Assembly (NCBI RefSeq): GCF_025506335.1
Contig: NZ_JANZYO010000002.1
Location: 1-64,000 of the forward strand
From: Mumia quercus
GTDB taxonomy: Bacteria; Actinomycetota; Actinomycetes; Propionibacteriales; Nocardioidaceae
Direction: 5' to 3'
Length of the DNA stretch: 64,000 nucleotides
The translations under genes and the position numbers were made by a program. Shown one piece after another: positions 44,205 through 52,810 of the stretch. Below the pieces are notes generated by a model. It had not been told where the DNA came from and ran no database searches. It saw nothing but the letters and a program-made list of their open reading frames with translations. Positions within the stretch are counted from its first letter, which is position 1, and each line of letters opens with the position of its first letter.

Positions 44205-46463
44205 CTACACGGAGACGAAGGCTCCGAAGCGGTCCCACACCCGGTGGAACGCCATGTCCTCCTGGACCTGAGCGAGCACCTCGGGCCCGCTCTCCCCCAC
44301 GACGACGCCGAGGGCGTCGGCCGCGCCGAGGGCCTCGAGGACCGCGGCACCGGCACCCCACGCGCCGATCACCTTAGCGTGGCGGAAGGCCTCGTCGACC
44401 AGCAGCGCCACGCGCGGGTCGACGGTGGGCGGCGCCGCCGCGCCCGCCTTCGCGTCCCGCAGCGGCAGCGCGTCGGGCGCCGGGACAGGCGCCCCGGCGA
44501 GCAGGATCGCGTCGAACTCCACCGACCGCGCGGTCGCGAACGTCCGCTGCACCGGGATGTCCTGGACCATGCCGCCGTGCGGGGCGATCACCAGAGGCAC
44601 CATGCCGGCTTCGAAGATCGTCGTCCGGACCGCCTCGACGCCGGAGAGGTCGCCGTCAGGGTCGACGACGATGCCGACCATCCGTCCGTCGGCAGGCCAC
44701 GGCAGACCGACCTGCGACAGCGCCGGGCTGGGCACCGGCTCGGTCAGCTCGATCGTCGGCGCGGGGGCAGGCAGACCGAGCCCGGTGGCGACCTCCTGGC
44801 AGAGCACGGGGTCGATGTTGGCCAGGCACTGGAGCTGGCGCTCCTTGATCGCCTGCTCATAGCACTTGCCGAGCTCGAAGGTGTACGCGCGGATGATGTG
44901 CTCCTGCTCCACCGGCGTCATGCTCTTCCAGAACAGCCGCACCTGGCTGAAGTGGTCGTCGTACGAGGCGGGTTGCGCGCGCACCTTCGTGCCCTCGGCG
45001 ACGCGCACCGCGAGGTGCTCGAAGGAGCCGTCGACGTCCGCGCCGGCGTGGAAGGGGCAGCCGCCGTCGAGCGAGTTCGGCTTGTACGGCGCCACACCGG
45101 CGTGGACCGCGTGCTGGTGGAAGCCGTCGCGGAACATGTCGTTGACCTCGGTGTGAGGCCGGTTGACCGGCAGCTGGTTGAAGTTCGGCCCACCGAGGCG
45201 GGTCAGCTGCGTGTCGACGTACGAGAACAGCCGCGCCTGCACCAGCGGGTCGTCGGTGGCGTCGATGCCGGGCACCAGGTGCCCCACGTGGAACGCCACC
45301 TGCTCAGTCTCGGCGAAGAAGTTGGTCGGGTTCGCGGTGAGCACCATCAGGCCGACGGGCTGCACCGGCGCCAGCTCCTCGGGAACGATCTTCGTCGGGT
45401 CGAGGAGGTCGATGCCCTCGAAGACCTGCTCCGGGTTGTCGGGGAAGACCTGCAGCCCCAGCTCCCAGGCCGGGTAGGCGCCCGCCTCGATCGCGTCGTA
45501 CAGGTCACGCCGGTGGAAGTCCGGGTCCACGCCGCCGGCGATCTGCGCCTCCTCCCACGTGAGCGAGTGCGTGCCGAGGCGCGGCTTCCAGTGGAACTTG
45601 ACCAGCGAGGTCTCTCCCGCCGCGTTCTCGACGCGGAACGTGTGGACGCCGAAGCCCTCCATCATCCGGTACGACCGCGGGATGCCGCGGTCGGACATGT
45701 TCCACATCGTGTGGTGCTGTGCCTCGGTGTGGAGCGAGACGAAGTCCCAGAACGTGTCGTGCGCGCTCTGCGCCTGCGGGATCTCGCGGTCCGGGTGCGG
45801 CTTGCCGGCGTGGATCACGTCGGGGAACTTGATGCCGTCCTGGATGAAGAACACCGGGATGTTGTTGCCGACGAGGTCGAAGTTGCCGTCTTCGGTGTAG
45901 AACTTCGTCGCGAAACCGCGCGTGTCACGGACCGTGTCCGCCGAGCCCCGCGACCCGAGGACTGTCGAGAACCGGACGAACGTCGGGGTCTCCACGCCTT
46001 CGCGGAGGAAGCCCGCCTTGCAGATCGCGTCGGCGGTGCCGTAGCCGACGAAGACACCGTGTGCTCCCGCTCCGCGGGCGTGCACGACCCTCTCGGGGAT
46101 CCGCTCGTGGTCGAAGTGGGTGATCTTCTCGCGCAGGTGGTGGTCCTGCAGGAGCGTCGGTCCTCGCTCCCCTGCCTTGAGGGAGTGGTCGGTGTCGCGC
46201 AGGCGGGCCCCGACCGAGGTGGTCAGATAGGTCTCCTGCTGCGCCCGGGCGGTGACCGGCGCGCCGGTCGGCACGCCCGTGGCCGTACGGGTGGCCGGTG
46301 CGCTCTGGTCGTCCTTCGGCGGCAACGGCTTCCGCGGCTCGGTCGGCTCCGCCAAGCTCGGAGGCTCTGGACTCGGCGCTCCCGGGACGGCAGGATCGGT
46401 GTCTCCCGCGAGCCCGTGCGCGACCCGCTCGAACGTCTCCTTTGCCAGCTGCTTGAGATCCAC
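44205..46463 (-). CDS. katE: Large-subunit heme catalase (HPII/KatE type) with class I amidotransferase-like domain
   Basis: The protein has 752 residues. After a ~75-residue N-terminal extension the catalase core has the distal His in VHARGAGAHGVF, Asn in DLVGNNIPVFF, and FVRFSTVLGSRGSADTVRD. From about residue 580 a flavodoxin/DJ-1-like domain follows (VGIVVDPDGDLSGVEAVR), present only in large-subunit catalases. It breaks down hydrogen peroxide in the cytosol. Its upstream gap to the DUF3046 stop (92 bp) holds no recognised operator. Confidence 0.95.
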   Translation of the reverse strand: MDLKQLAKETFERVAHGLAGDTDPAVPGAPSPEPPSLAEPTEPRKPLPPKDDQSAPATRTATGVPTGAPVTARAQQETYLTTSVGARLRDTDHSLKAGERGPTLLQDHHLREKITHFDHERIPERVVHARGAGAHGVFVGYGTADAICKAGFLREGVETPTFVRFSTVLGSRGSADTVRDTRGFATKFYTEDGNFDLVGNNIPVFFIQDGIKFPDVIHAGKPHPDREIPQAQSAHDTFWDFVSLHTEAQHHTMWNMSDRGIPRSYRMMEGFGVHTFRVENAAGETSLVKFHWKPRLGTHSLTWEEAQIAGGVDPDFHRRDLYDAIEAGAYPAWELGLQVFPDNPEQVFEGIDLLDPTKIVPEELAPVQPVGLMVLTANPTNFFAETEQVAFHVGHLVPGIDATDDPLVQARLFSYVDTQLTRLGGPNFNQLPVNRPHTEVNDMFRDGFHQHAVHAGVAPYKPNSLDGGCPFHAGADVDGSFEHLAVRVAEGTKVRAQPASYDDHFSQVRLFWKSMTPVEQEHIIRAYTFELGKCYEQAIKERQLQCLANIDPVLCQEVATGLGLPAPAPTIELTEPVPSPALSQVGLPWPADGRMVGIVVDPDGDLSGVEAVRTTIFEAGMVPLVIAPHGGMVQDIPVQRTFATARSVEFDAILLAGAPVPAPDALPLRDAKAGAAAPPTVDPRVALLVDEAFRHAKVIGAWGAGAAVLEALGAADALGVVVGESGPEVLAQVQEDMAFHRVWDRFGAFVSV

Positions 46464-46555
46464 TGGTACTCCTCGTTGCTCGAATTTGCCGGGCGTACGA
46501 GGGAGCGGTACCCGTTAAGGCCGCTTACAGACAGCCGAGCCCCGATCGGTTGCCG

Positions 46556-46750
46556 TCAGCGCTCCGACGGCGGCAGCTCCAGGGCGGCCCAGACCGCACG
46601 CCACACGGTCTTGGGCGCCACCCCGGCGTCGAGCGCCTCGGTGACGGTCCGCCCTCCGAGCTCGGCCAGCACCTGCTGGTCGGCCCAGACGCGGGCGTAC
46701 CCGCCGCCGAGGTGCTTCTCCATGCGCTCCCAGAGCTCGCTGTGCCTCAC
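46556..46750 (-). CDS. DUF3046 protein
   Basis: The protein has 64 residues with a GTG start, beginning VRHSELWERMEKHLGGGYARVWADQ and ending ALELPPSER: the actinobacterial DUF3046 family (Rv2738c in M. tuberculosis lies next to recA in the same way). LGGRTVTEALDAGVAPKTVWRAVW fills the middle. The role is unknown. Its GTG overlaps the stop of the MMPL gene by three bases, so it is now tied to that gene's message, while katE separates it from recA. Confidence 0.88.
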   Translation of the reverse strand: MRHSELWERMEKHLGGGYARVWADQQVLAELGGRTVTEALDAGVAPKTVWRAVWAALELPPSER

Positions 46751-48936
46751 CTGGTCAGTATGCGGGGCGTGTCCTGACCGGCTCCCGCGGAGGGAGCCGT
46801 CGCCGGCTCGGCACCGCCCTCCCGCAGGCCGTGCCGCTCCCACCAGCGTTGCAGCGGCCCCGGAGCCCACCAGTTCCAGCGCCCGAGAAGCCTCATCGTC
46901 GCCGGCACCATGACGAGCCGTACGAGCGTCGCGTCCAGGAGCAGGGCGACGAGCATGCCGACACCGATCATCTTCATGAAGACGATCCCCGAGGTGGCGA
47001 ACGCGCCGATGACGACCGCGAGCAGCAGCGCCGCGCTGGTGATGATCCGCCCGGTCTTCTGCACGCCGGTCGCGACGGCGGTCTCGTTGTCGCCGGTCGC
47101 GTCCCACTGCTCGCGGATCCGCGACAGCAGGAACACCTCGTAGTCCATCGAGAGCCCGAAGAGGATCGCGAACATCAGGATCGGTTGGGTGCCGTCCAGG
47201 TAGCCCGACGAGGTGTAACCCAGCAGACCCTCGAGGTGCCCGTCGGCGAAGATCCACGTGACCACCCCGAACGCAGCCGTGATCGACACGATGTTGACCA
47301 GCACCGCCTTCACCGGCAGCACCACCGAGCCGAACGCGACGAAGAGCAGCGCCAGCATCGCCACCACGATCAGCCCGACCATCAGCGGCAGCCGGTCGCC
47401 GATCCCGTCGAGCATGTCCACGGTCTGGGCGCTCGGACCGCCGACGACGCTCTCGGCCGGCGCGTCGACGCCGCGAAGGTCGCGGACGAGGTCCTGCGAA
47501 GCACCGCTCTGCTCCTCGCCGCGCCAGGTGACGTCGATCAGGGTGCCGTCCGCACCCGCGGCCACCGGGCGTACGGTGGCGACGCCGTCGACCGCGCGCA
47601 GCTGCGCGGCGTACGCGGCGACCTCGGTCTCGTCCGTCGTGGCGACGAAGACCTCCGCGCCCGCGGTCGGCCCTCCGAACCCTTCCTCCAGCTTCTCGGT
47701 GGCCACCCGCGACGGCGCGTCCGCCGGGAGCGCCCGGTGGTCGACACTCCCCCACGAGGCCGACAGGAACGGGCTCGCGAGCAGCAGCAGGAAGCCCGTG
47801 ACCAGCGCGAGGCTCACGACGGGGCGGGCCATCACCGCGTGGGCGAACCGCGCCCAGCCTCGCGATGCCGACCCGCGCGCACGGCGTCGCCACGGCATCG
47901 CGCCCGCCTCGACCCGCCGGCCCAGCAGCGCGAGCGTCGCCGGGAGGAGCGTGAGTGCGGCGACCATCGCGACGAGTACCGCCGCCACCCCTCCGTACGC
48001 CATGGACCGCAGGAAGCCCTGCGGGAACACGAGCATCGCCGACAGTGCCACCGCGACGGTGAGGCCGGAGAACAGCACCGTACGGCCGGCGGTACGCATC
48101 GTGGCACCGACCGCTGCGGCGACCTGCTCTCGGTCTCCCGCGTCGCGCACCGCCAGCTCGTCGCGGAACCGGCTCACCACGAACAGCGCGTAGTCGATCG
48201 CGAGCCCCAGGCCGAGCAGCGTGATGATGTTGACGGCGAAGACCGACACGTCCGTGACCGTCGTCAGCAGCCGCACCACGGCGAGCGCGCCGAAGATCGC
48301 GACCACCCCGATCCCCACCGGCATCAGCGCGGCCACCACCGACCCGAACACGACCAGGCTGAGCAGGAGGACGAGCGGCATGGACAGCATCTCGGCGCGG
48401 GCGATGTCCTCGGACACGATCGTGTTCACGTCCTCGAACACCGCGCCCTGACCGGCCACCGAGACGTCCAGGGTCGCGTCATCGACCGCTGGTGGGTCGA
48501 GCGCGGGGCGCACCTCGTCGTACGCCTTCATCCGCGCGTCCTGGGTCTCGCCCGCCAGCGTGACGAGCACGGTCGTGGCGTGGCGGTCCTCGGAGACGAG
48601 CCCGTCGGTGCCCGGTGGCCCGTACGCCGTCACGTGCGAGACGGCGTCGGCCGGAAGCCCGGCCACGACGTCGGCGACCGCGGCGCGGAACGGAGCCGCG
48701 TCGACGGTCATGTCCATGCTCTCGTACACCGCGACGACGTCCGCCCCGTGCCGTCCGACGGAGTCCTCGATCAGCCGGGTCGCGCGGTACGACTCGCTGC
48801 CCGGGTCCTCGAACCCGCCGTCGCTGAGGGCGCTGAACGCCCCCGTCCCGTACACGCCCGCGGCCACGACCACGAGCAGGCCGAGCACGAGCACCCCCTT
48901 CGCCCGCCGTGCGACGAAGCGTCCCCACCGTTCCAT
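46747..48936 (-). CDS. MMPL-family (RND superfamily) membrane transporter
   Basis: The protein has 729 residues with two repeated halves, each one helix, a large outside loop and five more helices: about 12 membrane segments. Typical MMPL phrases are GLAIDYALFVVSRFRDEL in the first half and FGLSMDYEVFLLSRIREQW in the second, both holding the Asp/Tyr pair of the proton path. These pumps move lipids or small hydrophobic compounds with the proton gradient. It is divergent from a TetR gene with candidate operators in the gap, so it is probably that regulator's target. Confidence 0.9.
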   Translation of the reverse strand: MERWGRFVARRAKGVLVLGLLVVVAAGVYGTGAFSALSDGGFEDPGSESYRATRLIEDSVGRHGADVVAVYESMDMTVDAAPFRAAVADVVAGLPADAVSHVTAYGPPGTDGLVSEDRHATTVLVTLAGETQDARMKAYDEVRPALDPPAVDDATLDVSVAGQGAVFEDVNTIVSEDIARAEMLSMPLVLLLSLVVFGSVVAALMPVGIGVVAIFGALAVVRLLTTVTDVSVFAVNIITLLGLGLAIDYALFVVSRFRDELAVRDAGDREQVAAAVGATMRTAGRTVLFSGLTVAVALSAMLVFPQGFLRSMAYGGVAAVLVAMVAALTLLPATLALLGRRVEAGAMPWRRRARGSASRGWARFAHAVMARPVVSLALVTGFLLLLASPFLSASWGSVDHRALPADAPSRVATEKLEEGFGGPTAGAEVFVATTDETEVAAYAAQLRAVDGVATVRPVAAGADGTLIDVTWRGEEQSGASQDLVRDLRGVDAPAESVVGGPSAQTVDMLDGIGDRLPLMVGLIVVAMLALLFVAFGSVVLPVKAVLVNIVSITAAFGVVTWIFADGHLEGLLGYTSSGYLDGTQPILMFAILFGLSMDYEVFLLSRIREQWDATGDNETAVATGVQKTGRIITSAALLLAVVIGAFATSGIVFMKMIGVGMLVALLLDATLVRLVMVPATMRLLGRWNWWAPGPLQRWWERHGLREGGAEPATAPSAGAGQDTPRILTR

Positions 48937-48961
48937 CGGATCTCCCCGTGCTCTTCGCGTG

Positions 48962-49002
48962 GTGAATAGGATTCACTTTGGTTAACGCCGTTTATCGCTA
49001 AC
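48962..49002. promoter_or_regulatory. Candidate TetR operators between the MMPL and TetR genes
   Basis: A perfect palindrome GTGAAT-AGG-ATTCAC (48962-48976) is followed by GTTAACG...CGCTAAC (48981-49002, 6 of 7 pairs). TAACGCCGTTTA and TAACACCGTTCA form a direct repeat here. This is the only AT-rich patch in the 145-bp gap. Confidence 0.5.
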
Positions 49003-49081
49003 ACCGTTCACTATGATGAGCAGGGATAACCAATGTCAAGGGGTCCGCGACAACACGTGTCCGGACTGCCAAGGTGGGGAG

Positions 49082-49912
49082 ATGACGATGCAGGGCGACA
49101 AGGCCGACGCGAGACCCTCACGGCGGGACCAGCAGAGGCGGGCCACCCTCGCGGAGATCGTCCGTACGGCACGCATGCTGCTCGTGGAGACCCACGAGAT
49201 CTCGCTGCGGGCGGTGGCGCAGACGATGGGGATGACCGCTCCGGCGCTCTACCGGTACGTCAGCAGCCTCGAGGACCTCACGCTGCGCGTGGCCGCGCAG
49301 GTGTACGACGACCTGCTCGCGATCCTGGAGGAGGCTGCCGCCCCGTACGCCGGCGACCCCGCCGCACAGGTCGTCGCCGGCTCGACCGCGTTCCGGACCT
49401 GGTCGCTGCAGCACCCGCGGGAGTTCGGCCTGACCTTCGCCAACCCGATCACCAGCGCCGCCAAGGCCGTCGACCTGGGCGCCGATCTCGTCGGCGGGGA
49501 CGTCGCCCCTCCCCCGGGCTCCCTGCCGATCGGTGCGGAGTGCACGGCCGCCGCGCACCGGTTCGGCAACTTCTTCGGTCGCCTCGTCGTCGCCATCTGG
49601 ACGCAGCGCGGCTATCCCGAGCCCGGCCCCGTGCCGGCCCCGGCCGACGACGAGCTGTCGACCTCGCTGTCGTCCAAGATCGGCGCCGACGTCCCCACGG
49701 AGGCGTCGTGGGCGTTCGTCCGCGCCTGGTCCCGGCTGTACGGGACGACCGCGCTGGAGGTGTTCGGGCACATCGACGCCGAGATCGTCGACAGCGGCGC
49801 ACTGTTCCGCGACACGATGAGCGACTGCGGAGAGATCCTCGGGCTGAGCGACCGCCGCGCCGACCTTCAGAAGGTCGTCACCGAGGTGCTCGAGGCCGAG
49901 ACGACGCCGTGA
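49082..49912 (+). CDS. TetR-family transcriptional regulator with WHG-type ligand domain
   Basis: The protein has 276 residues. The start may be the ATG at 49082 or 49088, both after AAGGTGGGGAG. The helix-turn-helix reads ISLRAVAQTMGMTAPALYRYVSSLEDL. The C-terminal domain contains WSLQHPREFGLTFANPI, the WHG-type ligand region of actinobacterial TetR proteins. It is divergent from the MMPL exporter, the common arrangement in which the regulator represses the pump until its ligand appears. A perfect hairpin follows its stop. Confidence 0.9.
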   Translation: MTMQGDKADARPSRRDQQRRATLAEIVRTARMLLVETHEISLRAVAQTMGMTAPALYRYVSSLEDLTLRVAAQVYDDLLAILEEAAAPYAGDPAAQVVAGSTAFRTWSLQHPREFGLTFANPITSAAKAVDLGADLVGGDVAPPPGSLPIGAECTAAAHRFGNFFGRLVVAIWTQRGYPEPGPVPAPADDELSTSLSSKIGADVPTEASWAFVRAWSRLYGTTALEVFGHIDAEIVDSGALFRDTMSDCGEILGLSDRRADLQKVVTEVLEAETTP

Positions 49913-49920
49913 TCGCCCGC

Positions 49921-49977
49921 CCGTTGGTGCCTGGGTGGTCACCTCCGGCGTGCACGTGACCACCCAGGCACCAACGG
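49921..49977. terminator. Perfect 22-bp inverted repeat between convergent genes
   Basis: The arm 49921-49942 (CCGTTGGTGCCTGGG...) is exactly repeated in inverse at 49956-49977 around a 13-nt loop. It lies between the convergent TetR and ABC permease stops (90-bp gap) and can end both transcripts. Confidence 0.75.
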
Positions 49978-50003
49978 TGCGGTCGGAACGGCCCAGGGAC
50001 GCC

Positions 50004-50816
50004 TCAGCGCAGGATGAGCGACCCGACCCGCTGGGAGGCGACGCGCAGCCCGAGCGCGCCGAGGACCAGGAAGTAGACCACCGGCAGCCACAGGTCGGGT
50101 GTCACGTGGCCCGTCGTGAGCGACCGGATCAGGTCGACCGCCTGGTAGAGCGGGGTCACCTGCACCACCTGCTGGAGCCAGCCCGGGTACGCCGAGAGCG
50201 GGTAGAACGTCGCCGACAGCAGGAACATCGGCATCACCGCCACTTGGATCAGTTCGAAGTCCTGCCACGAGCGCATGTACGTCGACAGCGCCATGCCGCA
50301 CGCGGCGAACGCGAACGCGACCAGCAGCGCGGCGGGGAGCGCCAGCACCGCCCACCACGACTCGGTCAGGCCCATCACGACCATGATCAGGACGAAGGCC
50401 GCGGAGTAGCCGGCCCCGCGCAGCGTCGCCCAGGTCACCTCCCCCACCGCGACGTCGACCGGACGCATCGGCGTCGCGAGCACCGCGTCGTACAGGTGCT
50501 CGTACTTCAGCCGGAAGAACACCCCGAAGGTGGCGTCGAACAGCGCGCCGTTCATCGCCTGCGTCGCGAGCATCGCGGGGGCGACGAAGACCGTGTACGG
50601 GACCTCCTGGCCGTTGTCGAGGGTGACGTCCCCGACGAGCGCCGCGACGCCCACGCCGATCGACAGCAGGTAGATCAGCGGCTCGAGGAATCCCGAGGCG
50701 AACACCAGCGGGTGGCGCCGGTAGACCAGCACGTTGCGGTCGACCAGCCGACCCGCGCCCGTACGCCGCTGGGCGTCGCGCCGCTGCCCTTCTGTGGGCG
50801 CCGTCGTCGTGCTCAT
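50004..50816 (-). CDS. ABC-2 type exporter permease (DrrB-like), second subunit
   Basis: The protein has 270 residues with six membrane helices. Typical ABC-2 features are VYRRHPLVFASGFLEPLIYLLSIGVG near the N-terminus and the C-terminal PMFLLSATFYPLSAYPGWLQQVVQVTPLYQAVDLIR, the family's conserved membrane-interface loop. Its ATG overlaps the stop of the neighbouring permease gene (ATGA). The two different permeases plus one ATPase make a complete exporter; substrate unknown. Confidence 0.88.
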   Translation of the reverse strand: MSTTTAPTEGQRRDAQRRTGAGRLVDRNVLVYRRHPLVFASGFLEPLIYLLSIGVGVAALVGDVTLDNGQEVPYTVFVAPAMLATQAMNGALFDATFGVFFRLKYEHLYDAVLATPMRPVDVAVGEVTWATLRGAGYSAAFVLIMVVMGLTESWWAVLALPAALLVAFAFAACGMALSTYMRSWQDFELIQVAVMPMFLLSATFYPLSAYPGWLQQVVQVTPLYQAVDLIRSLTTGHVTPDLWLPVVYFLVLGALGLRVASQRVGSLILR

Positions 50817-51643
50817 CACTGCACCCCCAACCGTCGACCGAACGCCCGCCTGGCCCACCACCAGCCGACCACGCCGACCACCAGCAGGTACGCCACGTGC
50901 AGCAGCGCCCACGCGTCGAGGGTGTCCGTGCTGCACATCCGCGCGAGCTCCACCCCGTGCCACGCCGGCAGCGCGTAGGCGATCACCTGGACCCACTCGG
51001 GGAGCTGGCTGATCGGGAAGAACGCGCCCGAGAACATCGTCATCGGGATCACGCCGAGCCGGAACATCAGCGTGAGGGAGCTGTCGGAGCCGGTCCAGGC
51101 GGCGTACCCGACGAAGACCGCGCCGTGCGCCGCCCCGACGAGCGTCCCGGCCAGCACCAGCAGGAGGGCACCGCCGATCGAGGACAGCGTGCCGAAGAAG
51201 GCGAGCACGATCGTCAGCGCGACCGTCGCGCTCGCCAAGCGGAACGTCACGTACGACACGACGCCGTTGACGACGTCGACCGCGGCGAGCGGTGTCGAGG
51301 ACATCGCGTACGCCATCTTGGTCCACTGGAACATCGCGTACACCGGATAGAGCCCCTCGCCCGCGGCCGCCGTCAGCGCGGACGTCGCGAGGATCCCCGG
51401 AGCGATGAAGACGAGGTAGTCGACGCCGCCGAGCGCCGAGTCGTCGTTCACGAAGCTGCCGAGCCCGAGGCCGAAAGAGGCCAGCATGATCACCGGCAGG
51501 ATCGCGTACGAGAAGATCGAGCCGCGCCAGGTGCGGCGCAGCACCGTGACGTAGTACGGCACCTGGCGGCGTACGGCGGCCCACCGTCCCGGGTCGCCGG
51601 GCGGACGCTCGTGCAGCGTCCCCGAGATCGTCGGCGCGCTCAT
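50816..51643 (-). CDS. ABC-2 type exporter permease (DrrB-like), first subunit
   Basis: The protein has 275 residues with six membrane helices: TWRGSIFSYAILPVIMLASFGLGLG, then the C-terminal PMTMFSGAFFPISQLPEWVQVIAYALPAWHGVELAR loop of ABC-2 permeases. It shares its layout with the downstream permease. Start and stop overlap both neighbours by four bases or fewer, so the three genes are translated as a coupled unit. Confidence 0.88.
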   Translation of the reverse strand: MSAPTISGTLHERPPGDPGRWAAVRRQVPYYVTVLRRTWRGSIFSYAILPVIMLASFGLGLGSFVNDDSALGGVDYLVFIAPGILATSALTAAAGEGLYPVYAMFQWTKMAYAMSSTPLAAVDVVNGVVSYVTFRLASATVALTIVLAFFGTLSSIGGALLLVLAGTLVGAAHGAVFVGYAAWTGSDSSLTLMFRLGVIPMTMFSGAFFPISQLPEWVQVIAYALPAWHGVELARMCSTDTLDAWALLHVAYLLVVGVVGWWWARRAFGRRLGVQ

Positions 51644-52566
51644 GCGTCGAGCGCCCGGCCGGTGAGGCGGAGGAACACGTCCTCCAGCGTGGACCTCCGG
51701 ACGAGCGTCGACTGGGGTCGCAACCCTCGGTCGCCCGCCGCCTCCACAGCCTTCTCGCCGTCGGCGGTGTAGACGAGGACCCGGTCGGGCAGCACCTCGA
51801 TCCGCTCCCCCAGGTCGGCGACCAGCTCCGCTGCGGCCTCGTTCTCGCCCACTCCCATCCGCAGCTCGACCACCTCGCGGGTGGAGTAGCGGCGGATCAG
51901 CTCGTGCGGCGCCCCCTCGGCGACGATCCGACCGTCGTCCATGACCACGAGCCGGTCGCACAGCTGCTCGGCCTCGTCCATGTAGTGCGTGGTCAGCACG
52001 AGCGTCACGCCGGTCTGCTTGAGCCGGTAGAGCTGGTCCCAGACGACGTGGCGCGCCTGCGGGTCGAGCCCGGTGGTCGGCTCGTCGAGCAGCAGCATCT
52101 CGGGGTTGTTCACCAGCGAGCGCGCGATCGTCAGGCGCCGCTTCATGCCGCCGGACAGGTCGTCCACCATCTGGTTGCGCTTCTCGGTGAGCTTGACGAA
52201 CGCCAGCAGCTCGTCGGCCTTGGCACGGGCGTGCGCGCGCGAGAAGCCGAAGTAGCGCGTGTAGACGACGAGGTTCTCGTAGACGGTCAGGTCGGTGTCG
52301 AGCGAATCCTCCTGCGGGCACACGCCGATCCGCGCACGGATCTCCGAGCCGTCGGTCGCCGGGTCGCGCCCCAGGATCCGCAGCGAGCCGCCGCTCGTCG
52401 GCGACACCGCGGCGATCATCCGCATGGTCGACGACTTGCCGGCGCCGTTGGGTCCGAGGAAGCCGAACGCCTCGCCCTTCTCGACGACGACGTCGATCCC
52501 CTTGACCGCCTCGAACTCCCCGTACGCCTTGCGCAGCCCGTGCGCCTCGATCATCGCCTCGCTCAC
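51640..52566 (-). CDS. ABC exporter ATPase (DrrA/NodI-like)
   Basis: The protein has 308 residues with a GTG start. Walker A GPNGAGKSST, signature LSGGMKRRLTIARSL, Walker B MLLLDEPTTGLDP and the switch His in LVLTTHYMDEAEQL are complete. The C-terminal ~80 residues form the accessory domain of drug/polysaccharide exporter ATPases such as DrrA and NodI. It drives the two ABC-2 permeases encoded next. It is divergent from lhr across a region of palindromes. Confidence 0.92.
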   Translation of the reverse strand: MSEAMIEAHGLRKAYGEFEAVKGIDVVVEKGEAFGFLGPNGAGKSSTMRMIAAVSPTSGGSLRILGRDPATDGSEIRARIGVCPQEDSLDTDLTVYENLVVYTRYFGFSRAHARAKADELLAFVKLTEKRNQMVDDLSGGMKRRLTIARSLVNNPEMLLLDEPTTGLDPQARHVVWDQLYRLKQTGVTLVLTTHYMDEAEQLCDRLVVMDDGRIVAEGAPHELIRRYSTREVVELRMGVGENEAAAELVADLGERIEVLPDRVLVYTADGEKAVEAAGDRGLRPQSTLVRRSTLEDVFLRLTGRALDA

Positions 52567-52658
52567 GCCTCCGACCCTAAGGACGTCGGGCGGGGATTGT
52601 CTTGTCGATATCAGTTAGCCGACCGTGCCTCCCCGCACGTCGTCGAGCACCGCTTGCT

Positions 52659-52747
52659 GGTTTGCCACGCTGGCGCGGGATCCCGTGGTTGGCGCGGCAT
52701 GCTTGCCGCGCCAACCGGGGTTTGCCACGCTGGCGTGGAAAACCCCG
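52659..52747. repeat. Cluster of palindromes and direct repeats in the promoter gap of lhr
   Basis: GGTTTGCCACGCTGGCG occurs twice, 60 bp apart (52659-52675, 52719-52735). Between them GGTTGGCGCGGCA-TGCT-TGCCGCGCCAACC is a perfect 13-bp stem (52687-52716), and a second hairpin with 14 of 15 pairs and a 2-nt loop follows at once (52716-52747). They lie between divergent genes, where no terminator is needed. A dispersed palindromic repeat family is plausible. The rest of the 52567-52810 gap shows nothing clear. Confidence 0.65.
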
Positions 52748-52810
52748 CGGGCAGGGGTGAGCGTGCGCGGTCGACATGAACGTGTCAGCGACGCGAGGCA
52801 GGATGGACGG

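Noticed and set aside
44205-44800. Separate DJ-1/amidotransferase-like gene at the katE 3' end
   Set aside because: The frame is continuous with the catalase and this fused domain is normal for large-subunit catalases.
46556-47893. A 445-residue frame that contains the DUF3046 sequence
   Set aside because: Upstream of the GTG at 46750 it is an Arg/Gly-rich shadow of the MMPL gene; only the last 64 codons match DUF3046.
52567-52810. Possible SOS box upstream of lhr
   Set aside because: Lhr is damage-linked in mycobacteria, but no half-site pair of the right spacing was found here.
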